From: Desulfurococcales archaeon
GTDB taxonomy: Archaea; Thermoproteota; Thermoprotei_A; Sulfolobales; Desulfurococcaceae
DNA length: 64,000 nt
NCBI GenBank assembly: GCA_027022365.1
Contig: JALVYU010000007.1
Coordinates: 62,001-126,000 of the forward strand
Direction: 5' to 3'
Positions 9,492 through 18,457 of the stretch are shown piece by piece. The notes under the pieces are model-generated. The model worked only from the letters and a program-made list of their open reading frames with translations. It did no database searches and had not been told where the DNA came from. Each line of letters begins with the position of its first letter. Position 1 is the stretch's first letter. The translations under genes and the position numbers were made by a program.

Positions 9492-9611
9492 GTAATACCT
9501 ATTTAAATAAGGTTATACATTTTGATAATACCCACAGTAATACCACTCCATGATATTTTTAAATAACTGATTAAGGTATTACTAGGAGGCTTATCTAAGT
9601 ATGGTAATACC
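9492..9611. promoter_or_regulatory. Cluster of GTAATACC motifs upstream of the zinc-ribbon gene
   Basis: Five copies or near-copies of GTAATACC (or its complement GGTATTAC) lie in 120 bp: 9492-9499, 9525-9532 (ATAATACC), 9537-9544, 9575-9582 (reverse) and 9604-9611. The AT-rich TATA-like stretches 9500-9511 and 9555-9563 are interleaved. The last copy ends 28 nt before the start codon of the next gene. A similar cluster lies before gar1. The pattern suggests operators for one regulator; the factor is unknown. Confidence 0.6.
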
Positions 9612-9639
9612 ACTATAAAGACAAACTCGGTGAATATGT

Positions 9640-9930
9640 ATGCCGGTCAAATATGTGTGTCGTCATTGTGGGTATGTTTTGTGGGAATTTAACAAAGTAG
9701 GGCAGGACTATTTCGGCTTGCCCAGCCCTAGCGAAGTAATAAATGCGCATGGAGGTATATGCCCGAGATGCAAACATGATCTGCGTAGACCAAGTCTTAA
9801 AGACATTAAAATAAACATAGCGCGGAGAAGAAAGCCCTCAATATTAGACATTACCGTCCACAACTATACACTGGGTACTGGGCAGGAAGTCCTTCTTATA
9901 GCTCCCGATAAACCTGTTGGAATAGCTTGA
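9640..9930 (+). CDS. Zinc-ribbon protein of unknown function
   Basis: A 96-residue protein with two Cys pairs, CRHCG at residues 7-11 and CPRC at about 41-44, which form a likely treble-clef or zinc-ribbon site. The segment between holds YFGLPSPSEVINAHGG, and a basic RRRKPS stretch follows before a predicted beta-rich tail. The function is not recognised. GGTG ends 7 nt before ATG 9640. The upstream region is packed with GTAATACC motifs, so expression is probably tightly controlled. Its 3' end overlaps the convergent kinase gene by 35 bp. Confidence 0.75.
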   Translation: MPVKYVCRHCGYVLWEFNKVGQDYFGLPSPSEVINAHGGICPRCKHDLRRPSLKDIKINIARRRKPSILDITVHNYTLGTGQEVLLIAPDKPVGIA

Positions 9931-10708
9931 TAAGCCATAGATATACAGGCGTAGGGGAATATTTATACTTCCGCAACTTAACAATAACGTTTTCCCTATC
10001 TATCCCTAATAGTCTCCGGATGTATTCGCTATATTTTGAACGTATAAACAGATATGATGCTACCATTGTCAGATTATGTGGTAGCTTCCTAATTCTAGCG
10101 CTTTCCCAGTCCAGATAAACTGGTAAGTTATTTTGTGCCACAATGATGTGTCCGTACGGTCTGTTCAGCTCGGTATGATCTATTCCGAGAAGGTCGAAAA
10201 GATATGAAGCACTTAGTATTTTTGTCAGTATTTTGAACAAGTGCTTGGTATTATTTGTAGTTATGGTGTGTTCAATGAATTTTTCCAGACTAACCCCTCT
10301 AACGTACTCCATTCCTATGAAATCCTTTGACCAAAAATAAAGTATAGGTGTGTAGCCGGTTGATGATAGGTAATCTAACATAATCCCTTCATACTCGAGG
10401 CTTCTCCTCCTACTGTCAAGACGCCTTATCTTGAGAGCTACAGGTTGCCTCATATGTTCCAGACATGCTAGGACAACTATTGACGAATAACCTTTTCCGA
10501 TAATCCTCATGTTTTTCTCAATGAGTATCTCGCCATGGTTGAGAAAACCTATAACACCATGTTTTTGTATCTTGTTTATTCGCTTTACAAGTACTTCGCA
10601 TCTCTCCTCAGGATAACATAGTATTTTCTCGACATACGTGTCTGAGGGATCTACTCTATGCAATAATCCATCCAATAAGGTCTTTTCCTCACAAACGATT
10701 CTAGCCAA
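9896..10708 (-). CDS. Predicted archaeal Ser/Thr protein kinase (COG2112-like)
   Basis: A 270-residue protein kinase-like protein. A glycine-rich loop (IIGKGYSSIVVLA, about 69-81), the ATP-anchoring lysine in VALKIRR (about 93), a hinge EYVRGVSLEKF, a catalytic-loop-like IDHTELNRPYGHIIV with Asp and Asn, and a metal-binding VYLDWESA in place of DFG are visible. This set matches archaeal COG2112 kinases. Substrates are unknown. The start TTG 10708 has GGAGGATG 7 nt upstream but lies 58 bp inside the cca gene, so a later start is possible. Operon order on the minus strand is thpR, cca, kinase. Confidence 0.82.
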   Translation of the reverse strand: MARIVCEEKTLLDGLLHRVDPSDTYVEKILCYPEERCEVLVKRINKIQKHGVIGFLNHGEILIEKNMRIIGKGYSSIVVLACLEHMRQPVALKIRRLDSRRRSLEYEGIMLDYLSSTGYTPILYFWSKDFIGMEYVRGVSLEKFIEHTITTNNTKHLFKILTKILSASYLFDLLGIDHTELNRPYGHIIVAQNNLPVYLDWESARIRKLPHNLTMVASYLFIRSKYSEYIRRLLGIDRENVIVKLRKYKYSPTPVYLWLIKLFQQVYREL

Positions 10709-12063
10709 TATAGTGCATCCTCCCTTAGCTCGTCAATATACTCGTCCAAAAGCTCTACTCGTGGCTGTAATCCTTTGAAATGAGGCGTAACAATATACTC
10801 CTTAGCACGTTCTACAAGTAGCTTTTTCGCATCCGAATATCTCCGCGTGGATAGGGACATTAGCTCACCCTTATCATTAATCCATGGACCAAAACTGTTT
10901 CTAGTAACATGGGATCTGATAAAGCTATGCACTCGTTTCAAACTATATGGTGATGGCCCATAGTATAATCTCGGGTATGGTTTAGAGCACTCGTCTATTT
11001 CAACAGCTATGATGGCCAGTTCTTTTTCGTCAGTCCACACATCTTGGTCGAACGGCATGAAGTCGAAGTTCTTCAGTACTTTTGACGCTCTATCAGCTAT
11101 TCTCTGAAGCTCCCCCCACAGAACATCCGGAGGCAGCTGTTCTTTAACTGGGAGAATAATAAGAATAATACATCTCCTTCTTATCTGTTCACGTAATAAA
11201 TCCTTATCAACTCCTCCCTTATCTGGCGGAAAGAAGTATTCAATCCTTGGATTCATAAGGTAGCAGTAACTAGCAATTTTCATAGTAATAACACTCTTCA
11301 GCGAAACAGCAGCGGCAACGTTCCGCCTTAGATCAACGGGATCAGGTACATACATTGGGCAGCCAGGATATCTTTTAACAAGCATAGAAAAAACATCATC
11401 GAATTCGTTGTGTCCCGATACATTTATCTTAACGGGAAGTTTCCAGTGCCTGGCCCCCCTCAATAGGTCTCTGAAGCCATCATAGGCTATTATGAGAAGC
11501 TCGCATAAGTAGCCAGAGAAGCCCCTTGTTTTTATCTCTGCACCGTATATTCCTAAGCTCTTCAAGAACTTCTTTAATAGTCTGACATGATCTTTCAGTT
11601 CATCTCTAAGGTGATCTCTAACATATTTTGTATGAAACGGCGTCCTATCAACTGCTGTCCTTATTTCTGAGGGATCATCTAGTTTGAAGGCTGGAACGAG
11701 ATCTACTTCAACACCATCAATTATAACCCTAACATAAGGGTGTTCCGCATATCTTATCGTGTATTTGTCGAGTTTCTCCGCGGCTTCAAGCAGTATTTTG
11801 AAGCCCTTTCCTTTGAGTTCATCAACACTCCAAGTCTTTGGGAAGAGAACGAAAACATCCATATCTCTTTCTCCGCTTAGCCAGGTATCATGCGCAATGC
11901 TCCCCTGCAGCGTGATCTCGGCTTCAACGCCGTATTTGTCAAGAATGGAAGAGATTGTTCTCCTAACTTTATCGAAAACTCTCCTCATCAAATCGTATTC
12001 GGACTTCTTAGGCTTAATCTGTTCTAAAACTCTTCTTTCGATACTTATTAGTGGCTCAGTCAA
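10651..12063 (-). CDS. cca: CCA-adding enzyme (class I tRNA nucleotidyltransferase)
   Basis: A 470-residue archaeal class I nucleotidyltransferase that builds or repairs the 3' CCA of tRNA without a template. The N-terminal catalytic domain has the GS...GERDMDVFVLFP motif, with the two metal-binding aspartates in DMD (about residue 67-69), and a third acidic strand in GVEVDLVPAF. Length and motif order fit Archaeoglobus-type enzymes. Its TTG start overlaps the thpR stop (TTGA), so translation is coupled. The encoded CCA on the tRNA-Pro above implies a repair role for at least that tRNA. Confidence 0.95.
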   Translation of the reverse strand: MTEPLISIERRVLEQIKPKKSEYDLMRRVFDKVRRTISSILDKYGVEAEITLQGSIAHDTWLSGERDMDVFVLFPKTWSVDELKGKGFKILLEAAEKLDKYTIRYAEHPYVRVIIDGVEVDLVPAFKLDDPSEIRTAVDRTPFHTKYVRDHLRDELKDHVRLLKKFLKSLGIYGAEIKTRGFSGYLCELLIIAYDGFRDLLRGARHWKLPVKINVSGHNEFDDVFSMLVKRYPGCPMYVPDPVDLRRNVAAAVSLKSVITMKIASYCYLMNPRIEYFFPPDKGGVDKDLLREQIRRRCIILIILPVKEQLPPDVLWGELQRIADRASKVLKNFDFMPFDQDVWTDEKELAIIAVEIDECSKPYPRLYYGPSPYSLKRVHSFIRSHVTRNSFGPWINDKGELMSLSTRRYSDAKKLLVERAKEYIVTPHFKGLQPRVELLDEYIDELREDALYWLESFVRKRPYWMDYCIE

Positions 12064-12629
12064 CTGGCCCGGACCTTGCAGACATTATTGTATATCGGTC
12101 CCTGAGGCGTCAATATGCTTCTCTTCAGTACTACCTCGTTTACCATGAATTCCCCGAAATCTTGATCTGCTATGGAGTCAATGATCTTAATTAATGATTG
12201 TATGTTTCTTCCGCTACGTACACGGGCAAGAGTTATGTGTGGTATGAACTTCTCCCTCTGGGGAGGAATATGTAATCTTCTCAATATCTTCTCTACATCA
12301 TCATGTAACCTTGAGAGCTCCTCTACTCCTTCATCAATTCCCGCCCATATCACGCGTGGCCTATGAATGGTCGGAAATACACCGATACCCTTAACCCGTA
12401 CCTTGAAGGGAGAGAATTTGAGTTCTTTCAAATAATCACATATCTCATAGACCAGACTTGAGGGTATCTCGCCTATGAAGCGTAAAGTTATATGCATGTT
12501 TTCGCGAGAAACAGGTTTAAGATCCGCCCTAGACTCCAATAGTAGGTCGCGTGCTCTGACGAGTTTCTCGAGAACGTCATCATTAGTAATATCGACCGCA
12601 ATAAATACTCTCATGTAATCTCTCGGCAA
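12060..12629 (-). CDS. thpR: RNA 2',3'-cyclic phosphodiesterase (ThpR/LigT)
   Basis: A 189-residue 2H phosphoesterase. The two catalytic HxT/Sx motifs are HITL near residue 46 (ENMHITLRFIG) and HITL near residue 131 (FIPHITLARV). The family opens RNA 2',3'-cyclic phosphates and was first described as a 2'-5' RNA ligase. I keep TTG 12629 because GGTGA ends 6 nt upstream; ATG 12614 is a weaker alternative. It heads an operon with cca and a kinase, suggesting RNA 3'-end processing or repair. The 89-bp divergent gap to 12719 is the probable shared promoter region. Confidence 0.92.
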   Translation of the reverse strand: MPRDYMRVFIAVDITNDDVLEKLVRARDLLLESRADLKPVSRENMHITLRFIGEIPSSLVYEICDYLKELKFSPFKVRVKGIGVFPTIHRPRVIWAGIDEGVEELSRLHDDVEKILRRLHIPPQREKFIPHITLARVRSGRNIQSLIKIIDSIADQDFGEFMVNEVVLKRSILTPQGPIYNNVCKVRAS

Positions 12630-12718
12630 AACCGCTCACCCTGCTCTTCACTTAAACCTTTAATACTTGTGGGAAACATTAAATTGGTTTCTCAAAAATC
12701 GTTGATTAGGGCTGTGGA

Positions 12719-13300
12719 ATGAATAGTATGTCGCGCAAAAAGCTTAGATTTCTCCTAGTTACGGGAATGCCGGGTGCTGGCAAGAGTATAGTGACCAACA
12801 TGGCTAGAGAGATAGGCATACCAACGTATTGTATGGGTGACGTTATAAGAGAGGAGACGATCAGGAAATACGGTAGTATAACGCCGGAGAACATTAGGAG
12901 CGTAGCCCAAGAACTACGCGAGAAATATGGCGATGATATTGTTGCTAGGAAGACGTTAGAGATGATTAAAGAAGAACAAGGCGTAATCGTTGTTGACGGA
13001 GTTAGGAGCCTTACGGAGGTAAACATATTCAAAACAGCCGGAGAATCAGTCGAAATAATAGCTGTTCATGCATCACCCAAGACTAGATTCAAGAGAATCA
13101 AGGAGAGACGGCGGCCTGGGGATCCGAAGACTTGGGAAGAATTCGTAAAACGTGATATGACGGAACTCGGTTTCGGAATAGGTAATGTTATTGCCTTGGC
13201 AGACTATATGATCGTAAACGAGGAGTCGATCGAGGAGACAAAGAAACAGGTGGTAAGAGTGTTAGAAAAGGTGCTCGGAGTTGATAAGGATATACGTTGA
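12719..13300 (+). CDS. P-loop nucleotide kinase, UPF0200 family
   Basis: A 193-residue P-loop protein. Walker A GMPGAGKS is at about 16-23, a nucleotide-binding DGVRSLTE segment lies near 98-105, and a lid-like RRRPGDPKTWEEFVKRD follows. This is the archaeal UPF0200 family, related to dephospho-CoA kinase and adenylate or cytidylate kinase; the true substrate is not established from sequence. ATG 12719 follows a weak TATA-like stretch (12678-12686) by about 35 nt and has no clear ribosome-binding site; ATG 12728 is an alternative. It overlaps the UPF0201 gene by 20 bp, a pairing that recurs in archaea. Confidence 0.9.
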   Translation: MNSMSRKKLRFLLVTGMPGAGKSIVTNMAREIGIPTYCMGDVIREETIRKYGSITPENIRSVAQELREKYGDDIVARKTLEMIKEEQGVIVVDGVRSLTEVNIFKTAGESVEIIAVHASPKTRFKRIKERRRPGDPKTWEEFVKRDMTELGFGIGNVIALADYMIVNEESIEETKKQVVRVLEKVLGVDKDIR

Positions 13301-13670
13301 GGCGCCACTCTATCCAACAGAAAACCCCGAGAAAGTCAGAAAAGCTATAAAGACATTCTACAATGGACAACTAGTCGAACGCGAAGGCCCCGGATACAAG
13401 ATAATATACGGTGAGTCTACAGAGCTTTCGTCCATTAAGCCCCTCTACGAAGCTATAAGGGCTTCACAAATTATTTCTGCAGTGAGATCATATCTTTATC
13501 GTAGGAAGCGTGGTAATAGAGTAGAGCTCTTGTTTCATAAGCAAGCCGCCTACATGGGTAAGATCTCATTGATAGATAATGAGCGTGAATCTCCTCTAGG
13601 TGCTATAAGGATAGTTATAGAAGCCGATGATATTAGGAACGTTATTGACTGGCTCGCCCCTAGGCTATAA
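13281..13670 (+). CDS. UPF0201 protein, predicted RNA-binding
   Basis: A 129-residue protein of the archaeal UPF0201 family, whose fold resembles ribosomal protein L5-like RNA-binding domains. Recognisable blocks are VEAPLYPTENPEKVRKAI at the N-terminus and the C-terminal GAIRIVIEADDIRNVIDWLAP. The start is TTG 13281; GGTG at 13271-13274 precedes it by 6 nt. It overlaps the UPF0200 gene by 20 bp and the convergent RNase Z gene by 6 bp. Function is unproven. Confidence 0.9.
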   Translation: MIRIYVEAPLYPTENPEKVRKAIKTFYNGQLVEREGPGYKIIYGESTELSSIKPLYEAIRASQIISAVRSYLYRRKRGNRVELLFHKQAAYMGKISLIDNERESPLGAIRIVIEADDIRNVIDWLAPRL

Positions 13671-14423
13671 GTATATGACCATTCTATCCTCGGCGACAAT
13701 AACGTTGCTGAATATTCTTGAGGCGTCCCTATATAGCTCTAAGGGATCATCATACCTTGCACTTATATGGGTTAGCACAAGCAGTTTTGCCTTAGCATTC
13801 ACAGCCGCCATAGCTGCATCGAGTGCTGTTGAATGGCCTTGGGCATGGGCTTCCTCGGCCATATCACTAGTGAATGTTGATTCATGAATTAATACGTCAA
13901 CATTCTTCGAGTTATCAACTATTGAATGACATGGTCTCGTATCGCCAGTATAGGTGATCCTCTTGTTGTTCTTTATAATATCAATAACATAACCGTAAGA
14001 TGATGGAATATGGTCAACTAAAAATGATGATACAGCGATCTTATCATCTCTGTAGACTGTTCCTTCATGTAATGGTTCGAAATACAGTGGAAAGTCTATG
14101 TTTAGCAGGCCTGAAGAAGCATAAGCGTTCAATATGTTTGATAGTTTCCCGGGCCCTATTATTAGGAGCTCTTTTTCTCTGCTCATTAGATGCATTGTCT
14201 GTAGGAGACCAAATATTCCGAGATAATGATCGCCGTGGAGATGGGTTACGAATATAGCCCTTATCTTGACGGGGCTCAACCCCATTTCCAACATAGTTTT
14301 TTGACATCCTTCCCCTATATCAAAGACGTATAAATTCGAATCTACTTTAATACAGATACAGGGAAGCATTCTTTTCATGGGGATCGCGGCGCCCGTTCCC
14401 AACATGAATATCTTTGTATTCAT
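13665..14423 (-). CDS. rnz: Ribonuclease Z (tRNase Z)
   Basis: A 252-residue metallo-beta-lactamase-fold protein. The zinc ligands are in THLHGDHYLG (about 60-69), a later VDHIPSSYGY, YTGDTRP and the C-terminal LTHISARYDD. The opening GTGAAIP is typical of tRNase Z. The enzyme cuts the 3' trailer from pre-tRNA. It is somewhat shorter than the roughly 300-residue bacterial forms, and the exosite arm looks reduced. The ATG overlaps the stop of the methyltransferase gene upstream (ATGA), so the operon order is prs, methyltransferase, rnz. Confidence 0.88.
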   Translation of the reverse strand: MNTKIFMLGTGAAIPMKRMLPCICIKVDSNLYVFDIGEGCQKTMLEMGLSPVKIRAIFVTHLHGDHYLGIFGLLQTMHLMSREKELLIIGPGKLSNILNAYASSGLLNIDFPLYFEPLHEGTVYRDDKIAVSSFLVDHIPSSYGYVIDIIKNNKRITYTGDTRPCHSIVDNSKNVDVLIHESTFTSDMAEEAHAQGHSTALDAAMAAVNAKAKLLVLTHISARYDDPLELYRDASRIFSNVIVAEDRMVIYL

Positions 14424-15433
14424 GGCTTTTCAACTACATAAATCGTTCTTGTAAGCCCTCCGTGCACATACATGTATATCTTATCACGGAGTATTAGGCC
14501 GTAACTACATAGTGCTTCATCGATATTCTCATTGAAGTATGTCGGCGACATAAACACGAGATAGCCCCTCCTACGTAGCCATTCCGAGGCTTTCTCTATG
14601 AAACGCCTATATATAGAGAATGATTCTTTCCCGTGAGTACTTGCGGCTCTACCATACGGTGGATCAGTTGCTATACCATCAATATTTTGTAATTCAAGCT
14701 CTGTAGAGTCAGCTAGAAGAAGTGGTGCTGGCACATGATAGTACTTAAGGTTAGTTATACAACCATGTGAAATCTTCCAGTCAAGCTCTACACCTATACT
14801 CTTCAAACCCATATGGTGTGCTTCAAGCAGAATGCTCCCCGTCCCGGCGAACGGGTCGAGGATTGTTTCGCCTTCCTTAAGCCTCGCCAGGTTGATCAAA
14901 GCCCTAGAAAGCTTAACAGATAAGGCTATGCTTCTGAAAAACGGTCTTTTTGAAGGAGCACGATCCTCGTAGTTTTTAGCCCTATGCATGTAATTTAGAG
15001 CGACAGTTAGAACTAGATTACTCACTATATACGATAAAATTATTCGTTGGCTCCTCCTATCAAGTATGATGCCGATCTTCCTTATGATCATATTTCTCAG
15101 ATAATCTTGGCTTATATCGATAAATGATGATAACCGGATATATTTTATAGTATACCTGCCTGCTTCAATATGGTTTCGATCAATAAAAACATCCTTGGCG
15201 GGATCACTTAGATCTCCGATTGCAATTAATCTTCCAGCCTCTTTAATGTATCCAGCTCTTTCAACTACTTTCGTAAAAATACGATCATCCATATCGACTA
15301 TGCATAAGGAAGAAATGCATGATTCCGGATCGATTGCTTGTCCAGTATATGTCTCGGCGAGTGCAGATAACTCCTTAAAAGATAAAACCAGGTTAGAGGC
15401 ATCGAGTCTAAACACGTATTTCATGTTCTCCAC
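14420..15433 (-). CDS. tRNA (guanine10-N2)-methyltransferase family protein
   Basis: A 337-residue Rossmann methyltransferase. Motif I is ILDPFAGTGSILLEAHHMG (about 192-210), and motif IV is ATDPPYGRAAS (about 255-265), the N/DPPY signature of amino-methyltransferases acting on guanine N2. The N-terminal half would hold the THUMP/NFLD-type tRNA-binding module, as in archaeal Trm-G10 enzymes. GTG 15433 is listed; ATG 15424 is also possible, but GGAG lies only 3 nt before it. It follows prs by 13 bp and overlaps rnz by ATGA. Confidence 0.87.
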   Translation of the reverse strand: MENMKYVFRLDASNLVLSFKELSALAETYTGQAIDPESCISSLCIVDMDDRIFTKVVERAGYIKEAGRLIAIGDLSDPAKDVFIDRNHIEAGRYTIKYIRLSSFIDISQDYLRNMIIRKIGIILDRRSQRIILSYIVSNLVLTVALNYMHRAKNYEDRAPSKRPFFRSIALSVKLSRALINLARLKEGETILDPFAGTGSILLEAHHMGLKSIGVELDWKISHGCITNLKYYHVPAPLLLADSTELELQNIDGIATDPPYGRAASTHGKESFSIYRRFIEKASEWLRRRGYLVFMSPTYFNENIDEALCSYGLILRDKIYMYVHGGLTRTIYVVEKP

Positions 15434-15446
15434 ATCTGATATCAGA

Positions 15447-16358
15447 TTAGCTGATTAAGGTATCAATAACCTCTTTAAGCCTAGGGATCACGTCCACGTA
15501 ACGGATAAAGTTATCATTAATTTTCTGAGCAAGGGTATTAGTAGCTATTATCATTTCAGCACCACTTCTTTTGATCTTATTTAGAGCGTCGCCGATTAGA
15601 AGAGCGTGTGACGCGGCAACATAGACTTTTCTAGCACCTTGTTCCAGCACTATCCTTGAGGCTTTGGCTATTGTTCCACCCGTACTGATGATATCGTCAA
15701 CTATGATCACGTCTCTGCTCTTGACGCTTAACCTCTTGGGCTTAATGGTTATCTCTCCCGTTATACGATCCCTGTGTTTCTCGAGATAATCGTATTCAAG
15801 GCCTAGCTTCTCGGCCGCGTAACGGGCTCTCCCAACAGCGCCTTTATCAGGTGCGAGGACGAGTGGATTGTTCATTAATTTAAGGGCTTCTCCTACGAGG
15901 AGATCACTAATAAGAACATTAACTGTATTACCCCTAAAATGCTCTAAAAGGTGTGGGGCATGTATATCGACAACAACTAATGTATCAGCATTTGACGATG
16001 ATAAAGATTTGATTACCGCTTCACCGCTGATGGCTTCACCGGGGAGGAACTCTTTGTCTTGTCTTGTATAGGCTAGGTATGGTACACACAATATTACCCT
16101 TTTAGGATTGTATCTCCTCACCGCATTCAGAAGAAACAATGTCTCGACAAACATATCGTTCTGACTTGGATACATTGTATTCAATAATACTGTCATTGAG
16201 CCCGAAATAATAGTTGGTTCTTCCAATCTTACATAGATCTCTCCATCGGGAAAACGCTTATACGCTAAGCCTACGTGATAGGCGCCTAACAAATCCGCTA
16301 GTTCCTTAGCTTCATCAGTATAGTTGTGGCCGCCAACAACAACTATTTTGCTTGACAT
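15447..16358 (-). CDS. prs: Ribose-phosphate pyrophosphokinase (PRPP synthetase)
   Basis: A 303-residue enzyme making PRPP from ribose 5-phosphate and ATP for nucleotide, His and Trp synthesis. Diagnostic parts are KRFPDGEIYVRL at the N-terminus, YLAYTRQDKEF, VVVDIHAPH and the PRPP-binding VIIVDDIISTGGT loop near residue 215. The start is ATG 16358, with GGTG ending 6 nt before it; GTG 16367 lies inside that site. It is the first gene of a three-gene minus-strand run with the G10 methyltransferase and RNase Z. Confidence 0.96.
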   Translation of the reverse strand: MSSKIVVVGGHNYTDEAKELADLLGAYHVGLAYKRFPDGEIYVRLEEPTIISGSMTVLLNTMYPSQNDMFVETLFLLNAVRRYNPKRVILCVPYLAYTRQDKEFLPGEAISGEAVIKSLSSSNADTLVVVDIHAPHLLEHFRGNTVNVLISDLLVGEALKLMNNPLVLAPDKGAVGRARYAAEKLGLEYDYLEKHRDRITGEITIKPKRLSVKSRDVIIVDDIISTGGTIAKASRIVLEQGARKVYVAASHALLIGDALNKIKRSGAEMIIATNTLAQKINDNFIRYVDVIPRLKEVIDTLIS

Positions 16359-16455
16359 ATGCGACACCCTACATTAGTGCTCGCTGAACTACATGTTTAG
16401 AGATAATAACCATGTATATCTAAAGATTTCCTAATAGAAGTGGAGGGAAAACGCC

Positions 16456-17529
16456 ATGTCTATAATTGACAGACCAGGTGCTAGGCTGGCGAGGTTTTGG
16501 GAAAGCTTGGAGGATAAAAAAGTCAGATGCAATCTTTGTCATAGGAGATGTATAATTGTCAACCACGCTTACGGAGCATGCGGTGTCAGGTATAATCATG
16601 AGGGGAAACTATACACACTTGTATACGGATTACTAACTGCAGCCAATCCTGATCCCATAGAGAAGAAACCATTAATGCATTTCAATCCAGGGGCCTATGT
16701 GTTCTCGATCTCAACGGCGGGATGTAATTTCTTCTGTAAGTTCTGCCAGAACTGGGTATTGAGTCAGACAAGAAGGGAGAGATTATTCGGTGAATTGTTC
16801 ACGCCGGAAGAAGTCGTCCACCAAGCAATAATCAATGGATGCCAGGGCATAAGCTACACATACAACGAGCCAACAATATTTTATGAGTTCATGTATGATG
16901 TTGCTCGGCTAGCGAAAAAGAAAGGATTATTCAATACCATGGTAACAAACGGGTACATGACGCCGGAAGCTATTGACGAGATAGGACCCTATATGGATGC
17001 AGCAACAGTAGATTTCAAGGGGGGAGGTAACAAGGAGTTTTACAAGAAATTCATAGGAGTCCTAGACCCAGAGCCTATATTCGAGTCGATCCTAGCCATG
17101 AAGGAGAAAGAATGGTGGATAGAAATAACAAATTTGGTTGTACCAGAGTATGGCGACAAAGAAGATGATATGCGGAGGCTTTCACGATGGATCGTTGAAA
17201 ATCTCGGCCCCGAAACCCCGTTCCACCTTCTCAGGTTTCATCCTCAATACGGGCTTTCAGACCTCTATCCCACACCTATTGAAACGCTTGAAAAGCTAGC
17301 GAAAATAGCCATGGAGGAAGGACTTAAACATGTATACTTAGGAAACGTGTGGGGGCATGAGCTCGAAAACACATACTGCCCTAATTGCGGGGCACTAGTG
17401 GTGAAACGGCGGGGCTTCTATATTCTCGAATGGAATCTAACAGAGGACTTCAGATGCAAGAAATGCGGATATAGGCTTAATTTCAGAGGACGTTTCTGGG
17501 GAACACATAAAGGGTTCTTCTTCATTTAA
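16456..17529 (+). CDS. Radical SAM enzyme, AmmeMemoRadiSam/PflA-like type
   Basis: A 357-residue radical SAM protein. The cluster motif is C90-xxx-C94-xx-C97 in AGCNFFCKFCQN. An N-terminal cysteine set (CNLCHRRC and ACGV) and a C-terminal zinc ribbon (CPNCG and CKKCG, near 308 and 336) flank the TIM-barrel core, with YTYNEPTIFYEF as the glycyl-activase-like signature. This matches the radical SAM member of the AmmeMemoRadiSam system. The partner AMMECR1 and Memo genes are not in the window. The substrate is unknown. GGAGGG lies 9 nt before ATG. Confidence 0.9.
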   Translation: MSIIDRPGARLARFWESLEDKKVRCNLCHRRCIIVNHAYGACGVRYNHEGKLYTLVYGLLTAANPDPIEKKPLMHFNPGAYVFSISTAGCNFFCKFCQNWVLSQTRRERLFGELFTPEEVVHQAIINGCQGISYTYNEPTIFYEFMYDVARLAKKKGLFNTMVTNGYMTPEAIDEIGPYMDAATVDFKGGGNKEFYKKFIGVLDPEPIFESILAMKEKEWWIEITNLVVPEYGDKEDDMRRLSRWIVENLGPETPFHLLRFHPQYGLSDLYPTPIETLEKLAKIAMEEGLKHVYLGNVWGHELENTYCPNCGALVVKRRGFYILEWNLTEDFRCKKCGYRLNFRGRFWGTHKGFFFI

Positions 17530-17550
17530 TATCTGGTACTATATGGTTGT

Positions 17551-18348
17551 ATGGGGAAATACATGCCTTACTTCATAGTCGTACTTGGCACTGCTGGAAG
17601 CGGTAAGACAACATTGTCGGCTTCTCTCCAAGAATACCTGTCATCACATTCCCTAGATTCGAACATAGTGAATCTTGATCCTGCTGTTGAAAATCTGCCT
17701 TATAAGCCAGCCATAGATGTAAGAGAATATGTTGATGCACGTGACCTGATGAAAAAATACGGTCTAGGCCCTAACGGGGCTCTCGTCGCGGCTGCCGACA
17801 TGCTGGCTTTGAAAGCGGAAGAAATAAGCGAGGAGATATGGTCGCTTAAAACAAACTACATAATACTCGATACTCCTGGCCAGATGGAGATTTTCGCGTT
17901 CAGGGAGTCAGGCCCCATAGTTCTAAACACAATTGTTTCAACAGCGAAAGCTGTATCGCTGTTTCTAATAGACACATTATATGCTGCGAGCCCTTCTAAC
18001 TTCCTTTCAGCATTGCTGTTAGCTGCTAGTGCACAGGTTAGAATAAGTTTTCCCCAAGTTCTTGTCCTTACGAAAACCGATCTCGCCGAGGACTGGATGT
18101 TAGAAGAAATTAATAAGTATATGGAGGAACCAGAGTATCTAGCCCTTGCCGTTATGAGAGAGAAGAAGGGCAGGATCCTATGGGATGCTGAAGACGTACA
18201 GGTGATAGCAGAAAAAACGTTGACACATGATATGGTATTTGTATCATCTACCAATATGAGTGGAATTGATGATCTCTATGCTGTTATTCAGAGAGTTGTA
18301 GCTGGCGGAGAAGACTATTATACCGAGGAACCTTCACCCGTTCTCTAG
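17551..18348 (+). CDS. GPN-loop GTPase
   Basis: A 265-residue GPN-type GTPase. Walker A is GTAGSGKT (13-20), the defining Gly-Pro-Asn loop is at 73-75 (GLGPNGA), G3 is DTPGQMEIF, and G4 is LTKTDLA. Eukaryotic relatives assist RNA polymerase II assembly; archaeal members form homodimers of uncertain role. ATG 17551 is listed; ATG 17563, with GGGG 6 nt upstream, is an equally good start. It follows the radical SAM gene by 21 bp. Confidence 0.92.
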   Translation: MGKYMPYFIVVLGTAGSGKTTLSASLQEYLSSHSLDSNIVNLDPAVENLPYKPAIDVREYVDARDLMKKYGLGPNGALVAAADMLALKAEEISEEIWSLKTNYIILDTPGQMEIFAFRESGPIVLNTIVSTAKAVSLFLIDTLYAASPSNFLSALLLAASAQVRISFPQVLVLTKTDLAEDWMLEEINKYMEEPEYLALAVMREKKGRILWDAEDVQVIAEKTLTHDMVFVSSTNMSGIDDLYAVIQRVVAGGEDYYTEEPSPVL

Positions 18349-18457
18349 ATATTTGTTCGTATATTTTGTTAGGTTCTCCTAATACGTAATATTTTAATCT
18401 GAACATCAATGTAGAAACATCATGGATATCAATTGAATAGTTAAAGGTGATACTCTC

